64,000 bases of DNA, from contig NC_065561.1 of assembly GCF_022605725.1 (NCBI RefSeq), positions 19,568,256 to 19,632,255 of the forward strand, read 5' to 3'. Below the pieces are notes generated by a model. That model was not told the origin of the DNA, searched no databases, and saw only the letters and a list, made by a program, of their open reading frames with translations. Made by a program: the position numbers and the translations under genes. Positions 46,201 to 56,076 of the stretch are shown one piece after another; the stretch's first letter is position 1, and the number at the start of each line of letters is the position of its first letter. The DNA is from Anthonomus grandis grandis. Taxonomy: Eukaryota; Arthropoda; Insecta; Coleoptera; Curculionidae.

Positions 46201-49200
46201 AGTTCATTTGAGTTATGCATTCGATGAATATCCTTTTGAAAAATCATGAAAGATCTTGAATTTCAGATATTATATCCCTATTTCACTCAAAAGTATGATA
46301 GAGAGTGAGAATAAGATAATGCTGTTTACAAGATATTATCAAAAATGTTATGTGTTTAATTTCTCTGATTTTATATTTGAGTATAAAAATAGTAATTAAT
46401 GAAATAAATTATTATAACCGTAAAGAATATATTTTTTTACATCTCATTTATTTTAAATATAAATATTCCATAAATCAAAAAAAAAGTTTGACATACACTG
46501 GTTTGCACCTTAATGATCAGTTTAATATACGCTAAAAAGAGACAGGACAAGACTAATTCCAGTGAAGATCAAAATTATTTTTAAATATCAATTAATTTGT
46601 TTAGTCCAAGTGCTCCTGTAATAAAAACAATAATATCTCATTTGCTACTGTATAGATTTTAGTGATTTTTTAAATTAAGGTATTGAAAACCTTCAGAAAA
46701 TTCTATAAATTAAGACTCACCCCATTCTAAAGTAAAAAATCCTCACAGTTATATAATAAAATTTTTGGTATTTAGTAAAGGTACACGTATACATTTTTTT
46801 GGCTTAAATTGTTTCTATTAAAAAAATGTTTATCAGTTTTTTTAATTCAATTATAAGACAATTTTTTTAATTTCTTAAAACCCTGTATATTGTTAATTTG
46901 AATATTTTATTAATAAGAAAAAATGTTTGACGTTCACTGGTTGGCAACTTGACGATTAACAGGACACCAATCTAATACGAGCGAAAGTGAGACAGAAAAT
47001 GACTAATTTCAGTGACCATCAAAAGTTCCTTTGAAATAATGTTATTGTCAAAAATATTAATTTTTTTTATTTTAATTAATTTGCTTAGTCCAGGCGCTCC
47101 TGTAATAAAAACTATAATATATCATCTGCTACTGTATGGATTTTAGTGATTTTTGAGATTTGAATATTAAAAACCTAAAGAAAATCACTCGTGCAAATCA
47201 AGAATCTTTTCATTATAAAGGCAAAAAATATAATTAATAATATAATTTTAAATTTATTAATAATTATAATTTTTGATTGATAATTATATTTTTGAAGTCA
47301 AAATTAATAATTTTTTTTCGCTCAAAAATTTTCTACAACAATTTGAATTTTCTAATAAATAATAAACTTAATATTCCATAAATACGAAAAAAAAATTTGA
47401 CATTCACTGATTTGCACCTTGACAGTTACCAAGATATTATTTTAGTACGAGCTAAAGTGAAACAGAAAATGGCTAATTCCAGTGAGCATCAAAAGTTCAA
47501 TCCAACTTGTGTTTTCACCTTGGACAAAACACGTCGAATTCCAGTGAACATCGAAAGTTCCTTTGAAATTATTTTATTGTTATTTTTTGCTAATAAATGT
47601 TTTTTTTAAATTTAAAATAATTTGCTTAGTCCAGGCGCTCCTGTATTAAAAACTGTAATATCTCATCTGCTACTGTATGGATTTTAGTGATTTTTGATTT
47701 TAAGTAATAAAAACCTAGAGAAAATCACTCGTGCAAATCAAGAATCTTTTCATTGTAAAGGCAAAAAATATAATTAATAATACAATTTTAAATTTATTAA
47801 TAATTATAATTATTGATTGATAATTATATTTTTGGAAGCAAAATTAATAATTTGTTTTCTCAAAAATTTTCTACAACAATTTGAATTTTCTAATAAATAA
47901 TAAACTTAATATTCCATAAATACGAAAAAAAAATTGACATTCACTGATTTGCACCTTGACAGTTACCAAGATATTATTTTAGTACGAGCTAAAGTGAGAT
48001 AGAAAATGGCTAATTCCAGTGAGCATCAAAAGTTCAATCCAACTTGTGTTTTCACCTTGGACAAAACACGTCGAATTCCAGTGAACATCGAAAGTTCCTT
48101 TGAAATTATTTTATTGTTATTTTTTGCTAATAAATGTTTTTTTTAAATTTAAAATACTTTGCTTAGTCCAGGCGCTCCTGTATTAAAAACTGTAATATCT
48201 CATCTGCTACTGTATGGATTTTAGTGATTTTTGATTTTAAGTAATAAAAACCTAGAGAAAATCACTCGTGCAAATCAAGAATCTTTTCATTGTAAAGGCA
48301 AAAAATATAATTAATAATACAATTTTAAATTTATTAATAATTATAATTTTTGATTGATAATTATATTTTTGAAGTCAAAAATTAATAATTTTTTTTCGCT
48401 CAAAAATTTTCTACAACAATTTGAATTTTCTAATAAATAATAAACTTATTATTCCATAAATACGAAAGAAAAATTTGACATTCACTGATTTGCACCTTGA
48501 CAGTTACCAAGATATTATTTTAGTACGAGCTAAAGTAAGACAGAAAATGGCTGATTCCAGTGACCATCAAAAGTTCAATCCAACTTATGATTTTCACCTT
48601 GAACAAAACACGTCGAATTCCAGTGAACATCGAAAGTTCCTTTGAAATTATGTTATTGTTATTTTTTGCTAATGAAAAATATTTTTTTTTAATTTAAAAT
48701 AATTTGCTTAGTCCAGGCGCTCCTGTAATAAAAACTATAATATCTCATCTGCTGCTGTATAGATTTTAGTGATTTTTGAGATTTAAGTATTAAAAACCTC
48801 AAGAAAATCACTCCTGCAAATCAAGATTCACTTCATTCTAAAGTCAAAAGTTCTCATTCTCATATAAGAAAAATTATAATTTATAATACATTTTTAAATT
48901 TATTAATAATTATAATTTTTAATTGATAATTATATTTTTAGAGCCAAAATTGAATATTGATACATACAATTTGAATTTTCTAATAAATAAGAAATTTGAC
49001 ATTCACTGGTTTGCACCTTAATGATCAGTTTAATACACGCTAAAAAGAGACAGAACACGACGAATTCCAGGGACCATCGAAAGTTCCGTCGAAATTATGT
49101 TTAAATATAAATTAATTTGTTTAGTCCAGGCACTCCTGTAATAAAAACTATAATATCTCGTCTGCTACTGCATAGATCAGTTTTTTTTTAAATTCACTTA

Positions 49201-52200
49201 TAAAGCATTTTTTCTTTTTATTTTTTAAAACATGGTAATTTGTTAATATGGATATTTTATAAATAAGAAAAAATATACTAATCTGATACGAGCTAAAGTG
49301 AGACAGAAAATAGCTGATTCCAGTGGCCATCAAAAGTTTAATCCAACTTGTGTTCTGTGAATTCCAGTGACCATCGAAAATTCCTTTGAATATTTTAACA
49401 TGAAAAATAAAATTTAATTTGTTTAGTCCAGGCGCTCCTGTAATAAAAACTATAATATCTCGTCTTCTATTGTATAGATTTTAGTGATTTTTGAGACAAA
49501 ATCGTGCAAATCAAGAATCACTTCATTGTAAGGTCCAAAATTCTTACTTTTGATATAAGAAGAATAATTTATTTTTCAGCAAAGGTACGCGTATAAATTT
49601 GTTTCGACTCAAAAATTTTCTACAACAATTTGAATTTTCTAATAAATAATAATCGATTAAATAAGAGAAAAAAATTGACAATCACTGGTTTGCATTTTGA
49701 CAATTAACCAGACATTATTTTAGTACGAGCTAAAGGGAGACAGGAAATGCCCAATTGCAGTGACGATCAAAAGTTCAATCCATTTTTTTTATTATGCAAA
49801 GAAATCCCACACAAATCAAGAATCAGGACAGTCTTAAGGCAAAAATCATAATTTTCATTGGTTAAAAATAACTATTTTTTTAAGTGCAGAATTATTTTTT
49901 TTTAATAAGTACAAAAATAAATTGATGAATATTAACGATTTTTAATTAAATTTAATTATTAACAATCATACTATTAATGCATAATTTAAATAAACCCCAC
50001 TCCCTTGCTTCGAGTTATTCCTAAAAAAACGTCATTAAGCCCTAGAGGTACGTACATACTTTAAGATATTTCTCGTTATTTTATTTATGACAAATAGTAT
50101 TTCTTTCATATCAGATTAACAAAATATATTATCTCAGGCAGCTGATTAATAACAAACTCAATGAAATGAGAACGAAATTATTTTTTCTAACATGTTTTTT
50201 CTTGATAACAGTTGCCATTAATCCAACATAATAATTATTAAATGTAATGCACATTGTTTATGTTTCTATGGAATATTTTTTTATATCAATAAATTGGGAG
50301 GAAGGAAGCGAGTCTAGAGGCAATTTTTTTCTCTTATAACTACATCTGAATCTAAATTAAATTTAAAAAAAAACTAATAATAGTTCTTACCCTTATAGCG
50401 GCCAAAGAACCAATAGAAGCGACCCCAAGGGAATTAAACATAGAAGACCCAACGATAGTCCCTATTCCAAGCTCTGATCCAGTAATGAAGGTTGCTATAA
50501 TGTTCGTAAATAGCTCGGGACATGAGGTCGCCACTGACATAAAAGTCGCTGCTCCAACATCCTATAAAATGAATAATTCTTCTTTTATAAAAAAGGTTTG
50601 GGTGCATTTTTATCAAACTTACCGCAGGTATATCTAAAACTTCACACAACCGTTCAATGGAGGGAATAAAGTATTTATCGCAAACAATGGCCAGAAGTGT
50701 AAAGCAATAAATTGCTACGATAAAGCACAACACCACTCCCCCGTTTCTTTGTTGTTCCGGAGTTAGGAACGGCGGAAACTCATCATCGTCGCTCGATTTT
50801 GTGGTGGTTTCTAGTAGATTTTCATAGTTTTTATTGTCCAAGGACATTCCAAAGGGGTTTATACTAAAAAGTCATATTGAATATTAATATTTTACACATC
50901 GTTGCTTTCCCTTACCTTTGTGAGTAAAGTAAGTCGGATATATGAACAGCCGAAACTTCCCCGTCGCTGGAATTAGTGGGTGTCATTTTCGAAACATACT
51001 CCTGGTTGCCTGAAATTGAATGCGATGAATAAATCAGTACTTGATAACTAACTGAAGTTTTTCAGTTGACGACAGTTCGTTTACTTATTGATTAGTTAAC
51101 TAGGGTTACAAAAACATAGATCCCTATTATATCATTACGTATTTATCGCCACATTATATGAGAAAAAAAAACAATAAAATGAATAATTTATTAAACGAGG
51201 GGAGCTCTACAACTTCTATTATCCCTGCCTAGTCTAATTTTATAGTCTACTAATATTTTCCAGCAACAGGAATTCGTCATTATTTGTGTCTTTTTCATAC
51301 GATCCTAAATGACTCAGGTTCTCTCTTTTTATGTTACAAGTATGTTCGACCCGTAAATAACTTAAGAGAAATGATGTCTCTTGTATAAGGAATTTTCTTG
51401 CATCTTGTTTGGATAATTTTACACCATCCAATGACTCACGTATCGACTGTATCGACTCGTATACTCATACTCATCGTATACTCATGTATCGACTCACGTA
51501 TCGTTGACGTATCGACACCTAAGTCTCCTTTCTTGTGTAATAAAACAGATACTGCATTGTTCCAGTGCAATAGGATTCTTCCTCGGTAAATGGAGTAAAA
51601 AGCTTACCCAAAGTCTGCTTGATAGCTGATTAATAGAGGAATGATTTTTATTCTATTTGTAGTTATATTTCTTTCTTTGTTTTTGTTATCAGGTACAGGT
51701 TTTTGCTTTTTAGTTAATTTAGTTATATTACTCTTTCTATCTCGTTTGTATTGATTTTTCTTATAATACTGGTTTCTTCGGATCGATCGATAGATGTCTT
51801 TATTTAATCCCTTTAGTGTAGTGTAACTGAAGGCGTATTTTTCGGTCATCTATAATTTATATTTTTTTTAATTCATGTTATAATCTGTTTTACTCTAGTA
51901 GTAGCTGAAAGAAAATATAATTTAATTTATTCCAGGCAGTTGATAAAATGTTCAAAAATGCCTGAAATTCAACATATTTTAGGCAGTTAAGAAATTAAAA
52001 AATTTGAATTGCCTGAAATTAAAATTAAAATTTTTAATTTTAATTTTTTTTTCAATTACCTGGAAGAGTTTTAATTTTTTTTTAAATTGTTAGTTTTTTT
52101 TTTAATTTTGTGTTTACTTATTTTATTATGACAAATAGGATTGTTAATTTAAACAACCGTTTGCCTGACACATCAGTAAACTGTAGTACAAGTGAGACAA

Positions 52201-55200
52201 CCCTTTTAAAGACCTTAAACAACTATTTACATTCCTGCTGCAATAAATTTTAAATATTTATGAGCCATAATTAAAAGAACCTATATTTGAATGGGAATGA
52301 ATAAAAAAAACATAAAAAAATCAAGAAAAACCACTAAGAAAAATATTAATGAAAAAAAATGATATGCACACACGTGAAGTTATTCCAGGCATTATTGATT
52401 GATATATTTCAGGCAATTGTTGAGAAAAAACTTTTTTTTTGGTTTGTTCTTCAACAGCATGGAAGAGAAAACTGATTGATGTATTCCAGGCAATTGTTAA
52501 GAGAAAACATATTTCTTTAGGATTTTTTTATCAACTGCCTGGAATAAAACATCATTTGATGTATTCCAAGCAGTTAAAAATTAAAAAAATTTGATTGTCT
52601 GAAATACAACATAACTTACTTTGGATTTTTCTTCAATAGTCTGGAAGAAAAAATTTATTGATATATTCCAGGCAGTTTTTAAGAGAAAACATTTTTCTTT
52701 AGAATTTCTTATCAACTGCCTGGAATAAAACATTATTTGATGTATTCCAGGCAGTTGAGGTTAAAAAAATGTTGACTGTCTGAAATACAACATAATTTTT
52801 TTTGGATTTTTCTTCAACTGCTTGGACGGCAAAATTAATTAATATATTCCAGGCAATTGTTAAGAGAAAACACAGTTCTTTTACATTTTTTATCAACTGC
52901 CTGGAATAAAACATTATTTTATGTATTTCAGGCAGTTAAAAATTTAAAAAATTTGATTGTCTGAAATACAACATAAATTACTTTGGATTTTTCTTCAATA
53001 GTCTGGAAAAAAAAATTTATTGATATATTCCAGGCAGTTTTTAAGAGAAAACATTTTTTTTTAGAATTTCTTATTAACTGCCTGGAATAAAACATTATTT
53101 GATGTATTCCAGGCAGTTGAGGTTAAAAAAATGTTGACTGTCTGAAATACAACATAATTTTTTTTGGATTTTTCTTCAACTGCTTGGACGGCAAAATTAA
53201 TTCATATATTCTAGGCAATTGTTAAGAGAAAACACAGTTCTTTTGAATTTTTTATTAACTGTCTGGAATAAAACATTATTTTATGTATTCCAGGCAGTTA
53301 AAGAATGAAAAACTGTTGACTGTCTGAAATACCTCATAATTTTTTTGGCTCTTTCTTCAACAGCCTGGAAGAGAAAACTGATTGATGTATACCAGGCAAT
53401 TGTAAAGACATAACATATTTCTTTTGAATTTTTTATTAACTGCCTAGAATAAAACATTATTTTATGTATTCCAGGCAATTAAAGATGAAAAAATGTTCAC
53501 TGTCTGATATACACAATAGTGTTTTTAGATATTTTTATTAATAGCCTGGAAGAGAAAATTGATGAATGCATTTCAAGCAATTGTTAGGAGAAAACAAATT
53601 TCTTTTGGATTTTTTATCAAGTGCCTGGAATAAAACATTATTTTATGTATTCCAGGCTGTTAAAGATAAAAAAATGTTGACTATCTGAAATACAACATAA
53701 TGTTTTTGGGTTTTATATCAAATGCCTGGAATAAAACATTATTTTATGTATTCCAAGCAGTTATAGTGGAAAAATGTTGACTATCTGAAATACAACATAA
53801 TATTTTTGGATTTTTCTTTAAAAGCCTGGAAGACAAAATTGATTGATCTGTTAAAATAAAAAAACGATTCCAGTCACGTCGTTGCTTGCATATTACTACG
53901 TTATAATGCGTCAATATAATTAATTAATTAAAGAGCTAACTCGGTTAAAGTAAATTAAAAAATGACTGATATATAATTCATTCAAAGAACAAGTAACGTT
54001 AAGTTAAGAACAAGTAACGAGCGTTCTAATAAAACACGGTATATAATCATAAAAGGGTCAATAATATAAAGAAACAAATAGTGATGTGTAAAAACATGAA
54101 TTTTACTTATTCATTATCAAACTTTTACAAATTATTTTGCTAACAACACTTATAAATACCATTTTTTTTTTAATTATAGATAATTTAACAGTAATCTTTT
54201 TTTCAGTTTATTTAAATATGAATTAGGAGTTGTTCTTTGAGCCAATACACTTAGAGAAATTATTGTTTTTTTTGATAAATTCGCTACACATCGAATTATC
54301 AGAAATAATCCTTTTACCGCAAATTATAGACATATTGCAAAAGCGTTTCAACAAAAATAAAGTGCTTATAAAAATTGAAGACGTCATCGGAAATACTTTA
54401 CATCTTATTTATCAAGTTATAGCACTTAAGTTTATAAGATCTTATTTATCCAAGATAATTCTGTATTTAGATATTTGTAAGTAGCTATCGTAAGAGTTTA
54501 TTAAAATTTATGAGACACAAAAGATTTTTAAGCTATGAAAATTGTAAAAATTATTTTGGAAAAAATAATTTAATTAAAAAAAAATGTTGGGGCTAACTAA
54601 AATAAAAATGCTAAAAAAAGTACTTTTTTTGTTACAAAAGTTCAATCATGTAATACAGATTCTGAAAAAAAGGCCTATTTGTGATATACTATTTAATATA
54701 TAAAGAAATGTTTTGATACTATGATAGCCTTTCTTCTATTTAAATTTTCTAAATTCAATTCTCTGTTATTTTTTGAACCATAGGTTAAAAACTAAAAACT
54801 TGCTATAGGTACAACTTATCTTAATCGGATGACCCTATTTAATCAAACGTATTTAAATAGTTGGCGTTTTTTCAATTTTAACTTCCTGGAATACTAAAAT
54901 AATGTTCCAATTTCAGGAAATTGATGAAAATTTTAAGAAAATTATGTTTTCCCTCAGCAACTACCTGAAACAGACCAAACGTTTCTCCCACCTTAATCTA
55001 ACCCAATCCAATATAACCGCGAATATTGCTGGATAAACTCAAGGAAAATGTTGATGATGATAAAAAAAAATCTTCTTTAGTTTAATATTTTCCCAATTAA
55101 TAAATACAGAGTGATCAAGAATTAGCCTTAAAAGTTACATTGAAAAAAATCTTAATTTTTTGAATCCTAATGTTTTTGTCAACGTAATTTTTAAACTTTT

Positions 55201-55492
55201 GCCAATCCTGTATTTATTTAAATTGTCAAAAGATTAATTCAAAAAAATATAATACATAGGGTATTTAAACTAGCAAATACATAACAGTTTTTTATAGAGC
55301 TAGCACACTACATAGAACACTACATTACGGAAAATATTGCCAAATGTTCATGGAATTTAATTAATAAATATTACATTTTATTTTTAAAATTAGAAAGATT
55401 TAGCAACTATATTTTTTTTTACCTTGTGCGTAAACTGAAACAATACATCCTATCACCACCAAAAGAAATCCAAATCCCCACTTGACCGCCAT
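36932..55492 (-). CDS. Sodium/(potassium)/calcium exchanger, SLC24/NCKX family, nine coding exons
   Basis: Exons (minus strand order) are 55492-55423, 51009-50916, 50863-50623, 50561-50391, 44613-44379, 44326-44153, 44102-43896, 43843-43742 and 37239-36932. All introns are GT-AG and all phases agree; the coding length is 1602 bases (533 residues plus stop). Family members extrude Ca2+ in exchange for Na+, usually with K+ co-transport, across a cell or organelle membrane. Seen in order: signal peptide, acidic linker with an NSS sequon, first membrane helix, alpha-1 repeat (TFMSVATSCPELFTN, Glu128), a helix pair, a charged cytosolic loop (residues about 240-310), a second membrane half, and alpha-2 repeat (TFMAAGGSLPESI, Glu398; NSLGANTMNIL, Asn425). 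Length is normal for the family. The closest named group may be Drosophila CG1090, from memory only. Introns 1, 4 and 8 are long and each filled with a different tandem repeat. The first exon may be preceded by a noncoding exon, because a TTTTTATAG acceptor lies seven bases before the ATG. Confidence 0.93.
37455..39070. repeat. Satellite array in exchanger intron 8, 174-175 bp monomers
   Basis: The landmark GTGAGGTGCGG recurs near 37496, 37670, 37845, 38019, 38192, 38366, 38540, 38714 and 38888, so nine monomers at a strict 173-175 bp. Monomers 1, 2 and 3 resemble 4, 5 and 6 more than each other (for example CCCTCAACTCGG only in 1 and 4; GCGGAAAAAAGTG only in 2 and 5; AAAAAAGGCAG only in 3 and 6). 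This is a higher-order unit of three monomers, about 525 bp. Confidence 0.9.
39890..43140. repeat. Dispersed and inverted repeats filling the rest of intron 8
   Basis: A block with CTTTGATAGTCGATTACGAG, CTGAATCCAATGA and TGTACACACAGCTGACTGAA lies at 41475-41770. Related blocks in the same orientation are at about 42120-42400, 42480-42620 and 42780-43140. The same block in inverse orientation lies at 39160-39240 and 39895-40130. The 41.7 and 43.0 kb copies include a CpG-rich stretch (GCGCGATGACGGCGCGAGGGCGC). No ORF of interest. Confidence 0.7.
40173..40440. mobile_element. MITE-like element (copy related to 63.7 kb)
   Basis: ACCAGTAAGGAATTCTTT at the left and its inverse AGTTTCTTACTGGTAA at the right enclose about 230 bases that match the element at 63.7 kb (ATCACTGTTTTTCGTCCATA). 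The outer part of the TIR (GTGTGGGGTGGGTGGGGGG) is present only on the right, so the left end is truncated. Confidence 0.55.
43742..43843 (-). CDS. Exchanger exon 8: first half of alpha-2 repeat
   Basis: DVFNIPSTVQGMTFMAAGGS, then LPESISIAIMARRG. The position that is Asp in NCKX2 (AAGTSIPD, D548 from memory) is Glu398 here. Donor GTAAGT at 43741 opens the 6.5 kb intron 8. Confidence 0.92.
43896..44102 (-). CDS. Exchanger exon 7: second membrane half
   Basis: IKKSPFIIPEGGWFVKFMFF, then YTWPIKMALRCTLPNP, then a helix ending SYMVSWMVSIIG. The WPIK...PNP pattern after the loop is typical of NCKX. Acceptor TTGCAG at 44103, donor GTTAGT at 43895. Confidence 0.9.
44153..44326 (-). CDS. Exchanger exon 6: charged cytosolic loop
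   Basis: Rich in Lys, Glu and Arg (GKDKEFREKEFSRDSVRASV, then EEARRSAYEHPDDYKKQRQV). The intron before it is only 52 bases, near the lower limit for insects. The loop is poorly conserved in the family, so this exon rests mainly on phase agreement and splice sites. Confidence 0.8.
44379..44613 (-). CDS. Exchanger exon 5: membrane helices and start of cytosolic loop
   Basis: Reads PIKLDWWPVTRD, then a helix, then ARIYWYEALVLFILYFVYFI, then the basic FVRRQVDRFQN. WWPxxRD and WYEAL are family landmarks. Acceptor TTTTCAG at 44614, donor GTAAGT at 44378. Confidence 0.92.
44970..45850. repeat. Two short tandem arrays in intron 4
   Basis: Three units of about 170-190 bp with GCATGGATTTTCGTGATTTT and AATAATCCAGAGAA lie at about 44990, 45155 and 45330. 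They are followed by three units with TCCAGGAAATC and ATGAAAATTGAC at about 45455, 45640 and 45805. Confidence 0.7.
46480..49790. repeat. Tandem array in exchanger intron 4, units of about 440-540 bp
   Basis: The pair GACATTCACTGGTTTGCACC and TTAGTCCAGGCGCTCCTGTA marks units starting near 46490, 46928, 47397, 47937, 48478 and 48995, with rearranged pieces at 49280 and 49676. Units at 47397, 47937 and 48478 are most alike, with a period of 540-541 bp, and include a conserved TTCCAGTGAACATCGAAAG. The short ORF in one unit is not conserved in its neighbours. Confidence 0.85.
50391..50561 (-). CDS. Exchanger exon 4: alpha-1 repeat
   Basis: Begins DVGAATFMSVATSCPELFTN and continues to GIGTIVGSSMFNSLG. 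The Glu in CPELF (residue 128) matches the transport glutamate of NCKX alpha-1 (E188 in NCKX2, from memory). SVATSC replaces the more usual AAGSSA. Donor GTAAGA at 50390, phase 0. Confidence 0.92.
50623..50863 (-). CDS. Exchanger exon 3: first membrane helix
   Basis: After an acidic stretch (KSSDDDEFPPFLTPEQQ) comes a hydrophobic helix (VVLCFIVAIYCFTLLAIVC), then DKYFIPSIERLCEVLDIPA, a signature of the NCKX family just before alpha-1. Donor GTAAGT at 50622. Confidence 0.9.
50916..51009 (-). CDS. Exchanger exon 2: extracellular linker
   Basis: Reads NQEYVSKMTPTNSSDGEVSA, then VHISDLLYSQ, with an N-glycosylation sequon (NSS). Acceptor TTTCAG at 51010, donor GTAAGG at 50915. Enters in phase 1 and leaves in phase 2. 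Confidence 0.85.
51900..53870. repeat. Array of hairpin-forming units (about 180 bp) in exchanger intron 1
   Basis: CTGCCTGGAATAAAACATTA, or a close variant, recurs near 52543, 52714, 52893, 53076, 53259, 53441 and 53622, with a shorter spacing to 53722. Each is followed 15-20 bases later by its inverse TATTCCAGGCAGTT, and a second, weaker inverted pair (GCTTGGACGGCAAAATTAAT / ATATTCCAGGCAATTG) lies in the same unit. Each unit can therefore form two hairpins with 10-14 bp stems. Confidence 0.85.
53900..55400. other. Rest of intron 1, AT-rich
   Basis: No further repeat landmark. An 84-codon plus-strand frame at 54230-54484 has no recognised domain, is very AT-rich and is not annotated as a gene. 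Confidence 0.5.
55423..55492 (-). CDS. Exchanger exon 1: signal peptide
   Basis: MAVKWGFGFLLVVIGC, then SVYAQ, a clear N-terminal hydrophobic signal, phase 1 at the donor GTAAAA. Signal peptides are usual in NCKX proteins. A TTTTTATAG acceptor ending at 55500 suggests that the 5' UTR is itself spliced. Confidence 0.85.
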
Positions 55493-56076
55493 AATTTCCC
55501 TATAAAAATGTTATTTTAACTTTATCGTGCCATAATAAATCAAACTACTGGCATTCGGAAGCTCTTTGGGTAAAGTCAGGTGTCCTTTATAAATCGATTA
55601 AGCGTTATCTAAAATAAAAGGTAGATTAGATACTGTGGTACATCTTAATTAATAATTATTGTTTGACTTGCGAATAATAAATAACGCGAATTTATTGCTA
55701 TTGTTTGACTTGAGTTCTCATTATATTATTAGCATCTTAATCCGACTAGCTTAGGGAGCATCCTAGCTTAGGAGAAGCTTAAGGAGGTCTTACATTTTAT
55801 ATAAATAATACTTTTTATAGTAATTTGGTTTTTTCCTACATCATTAATAATAATAACAATAATAATAAAGCCGTTACTCAATAGTCTCAAAGTTACAATC
55901 AAGATATCGTCTGCATATTTGTAAATCGATCCTGGAATACTTATGTAAGCGAAACTATTCAAAATATATAATTAATAATCAAAGGCTTTCAAAAATTACT
56001 TATAAAAATTCGACTCGTGTTAACGCAATAAATTAATAATTTAAATATATATTTTTTTATTTACATTTCTGACTTT

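Noticed and set aside
51900..53870. Regular repeats and spacers resembling a CRISPR array
   Set aside because: The sequence is in an intron of an insect gene; 'spacers' are themselves repeated and the units are degenerate, so it is a minisatellite.
54230..54484. 84-codon ORF rich in Leu and Ile
   Set aside because: Composition follows the local AT bias; no motif; it lies in intron 1 of the exchanger on the opposite strand.
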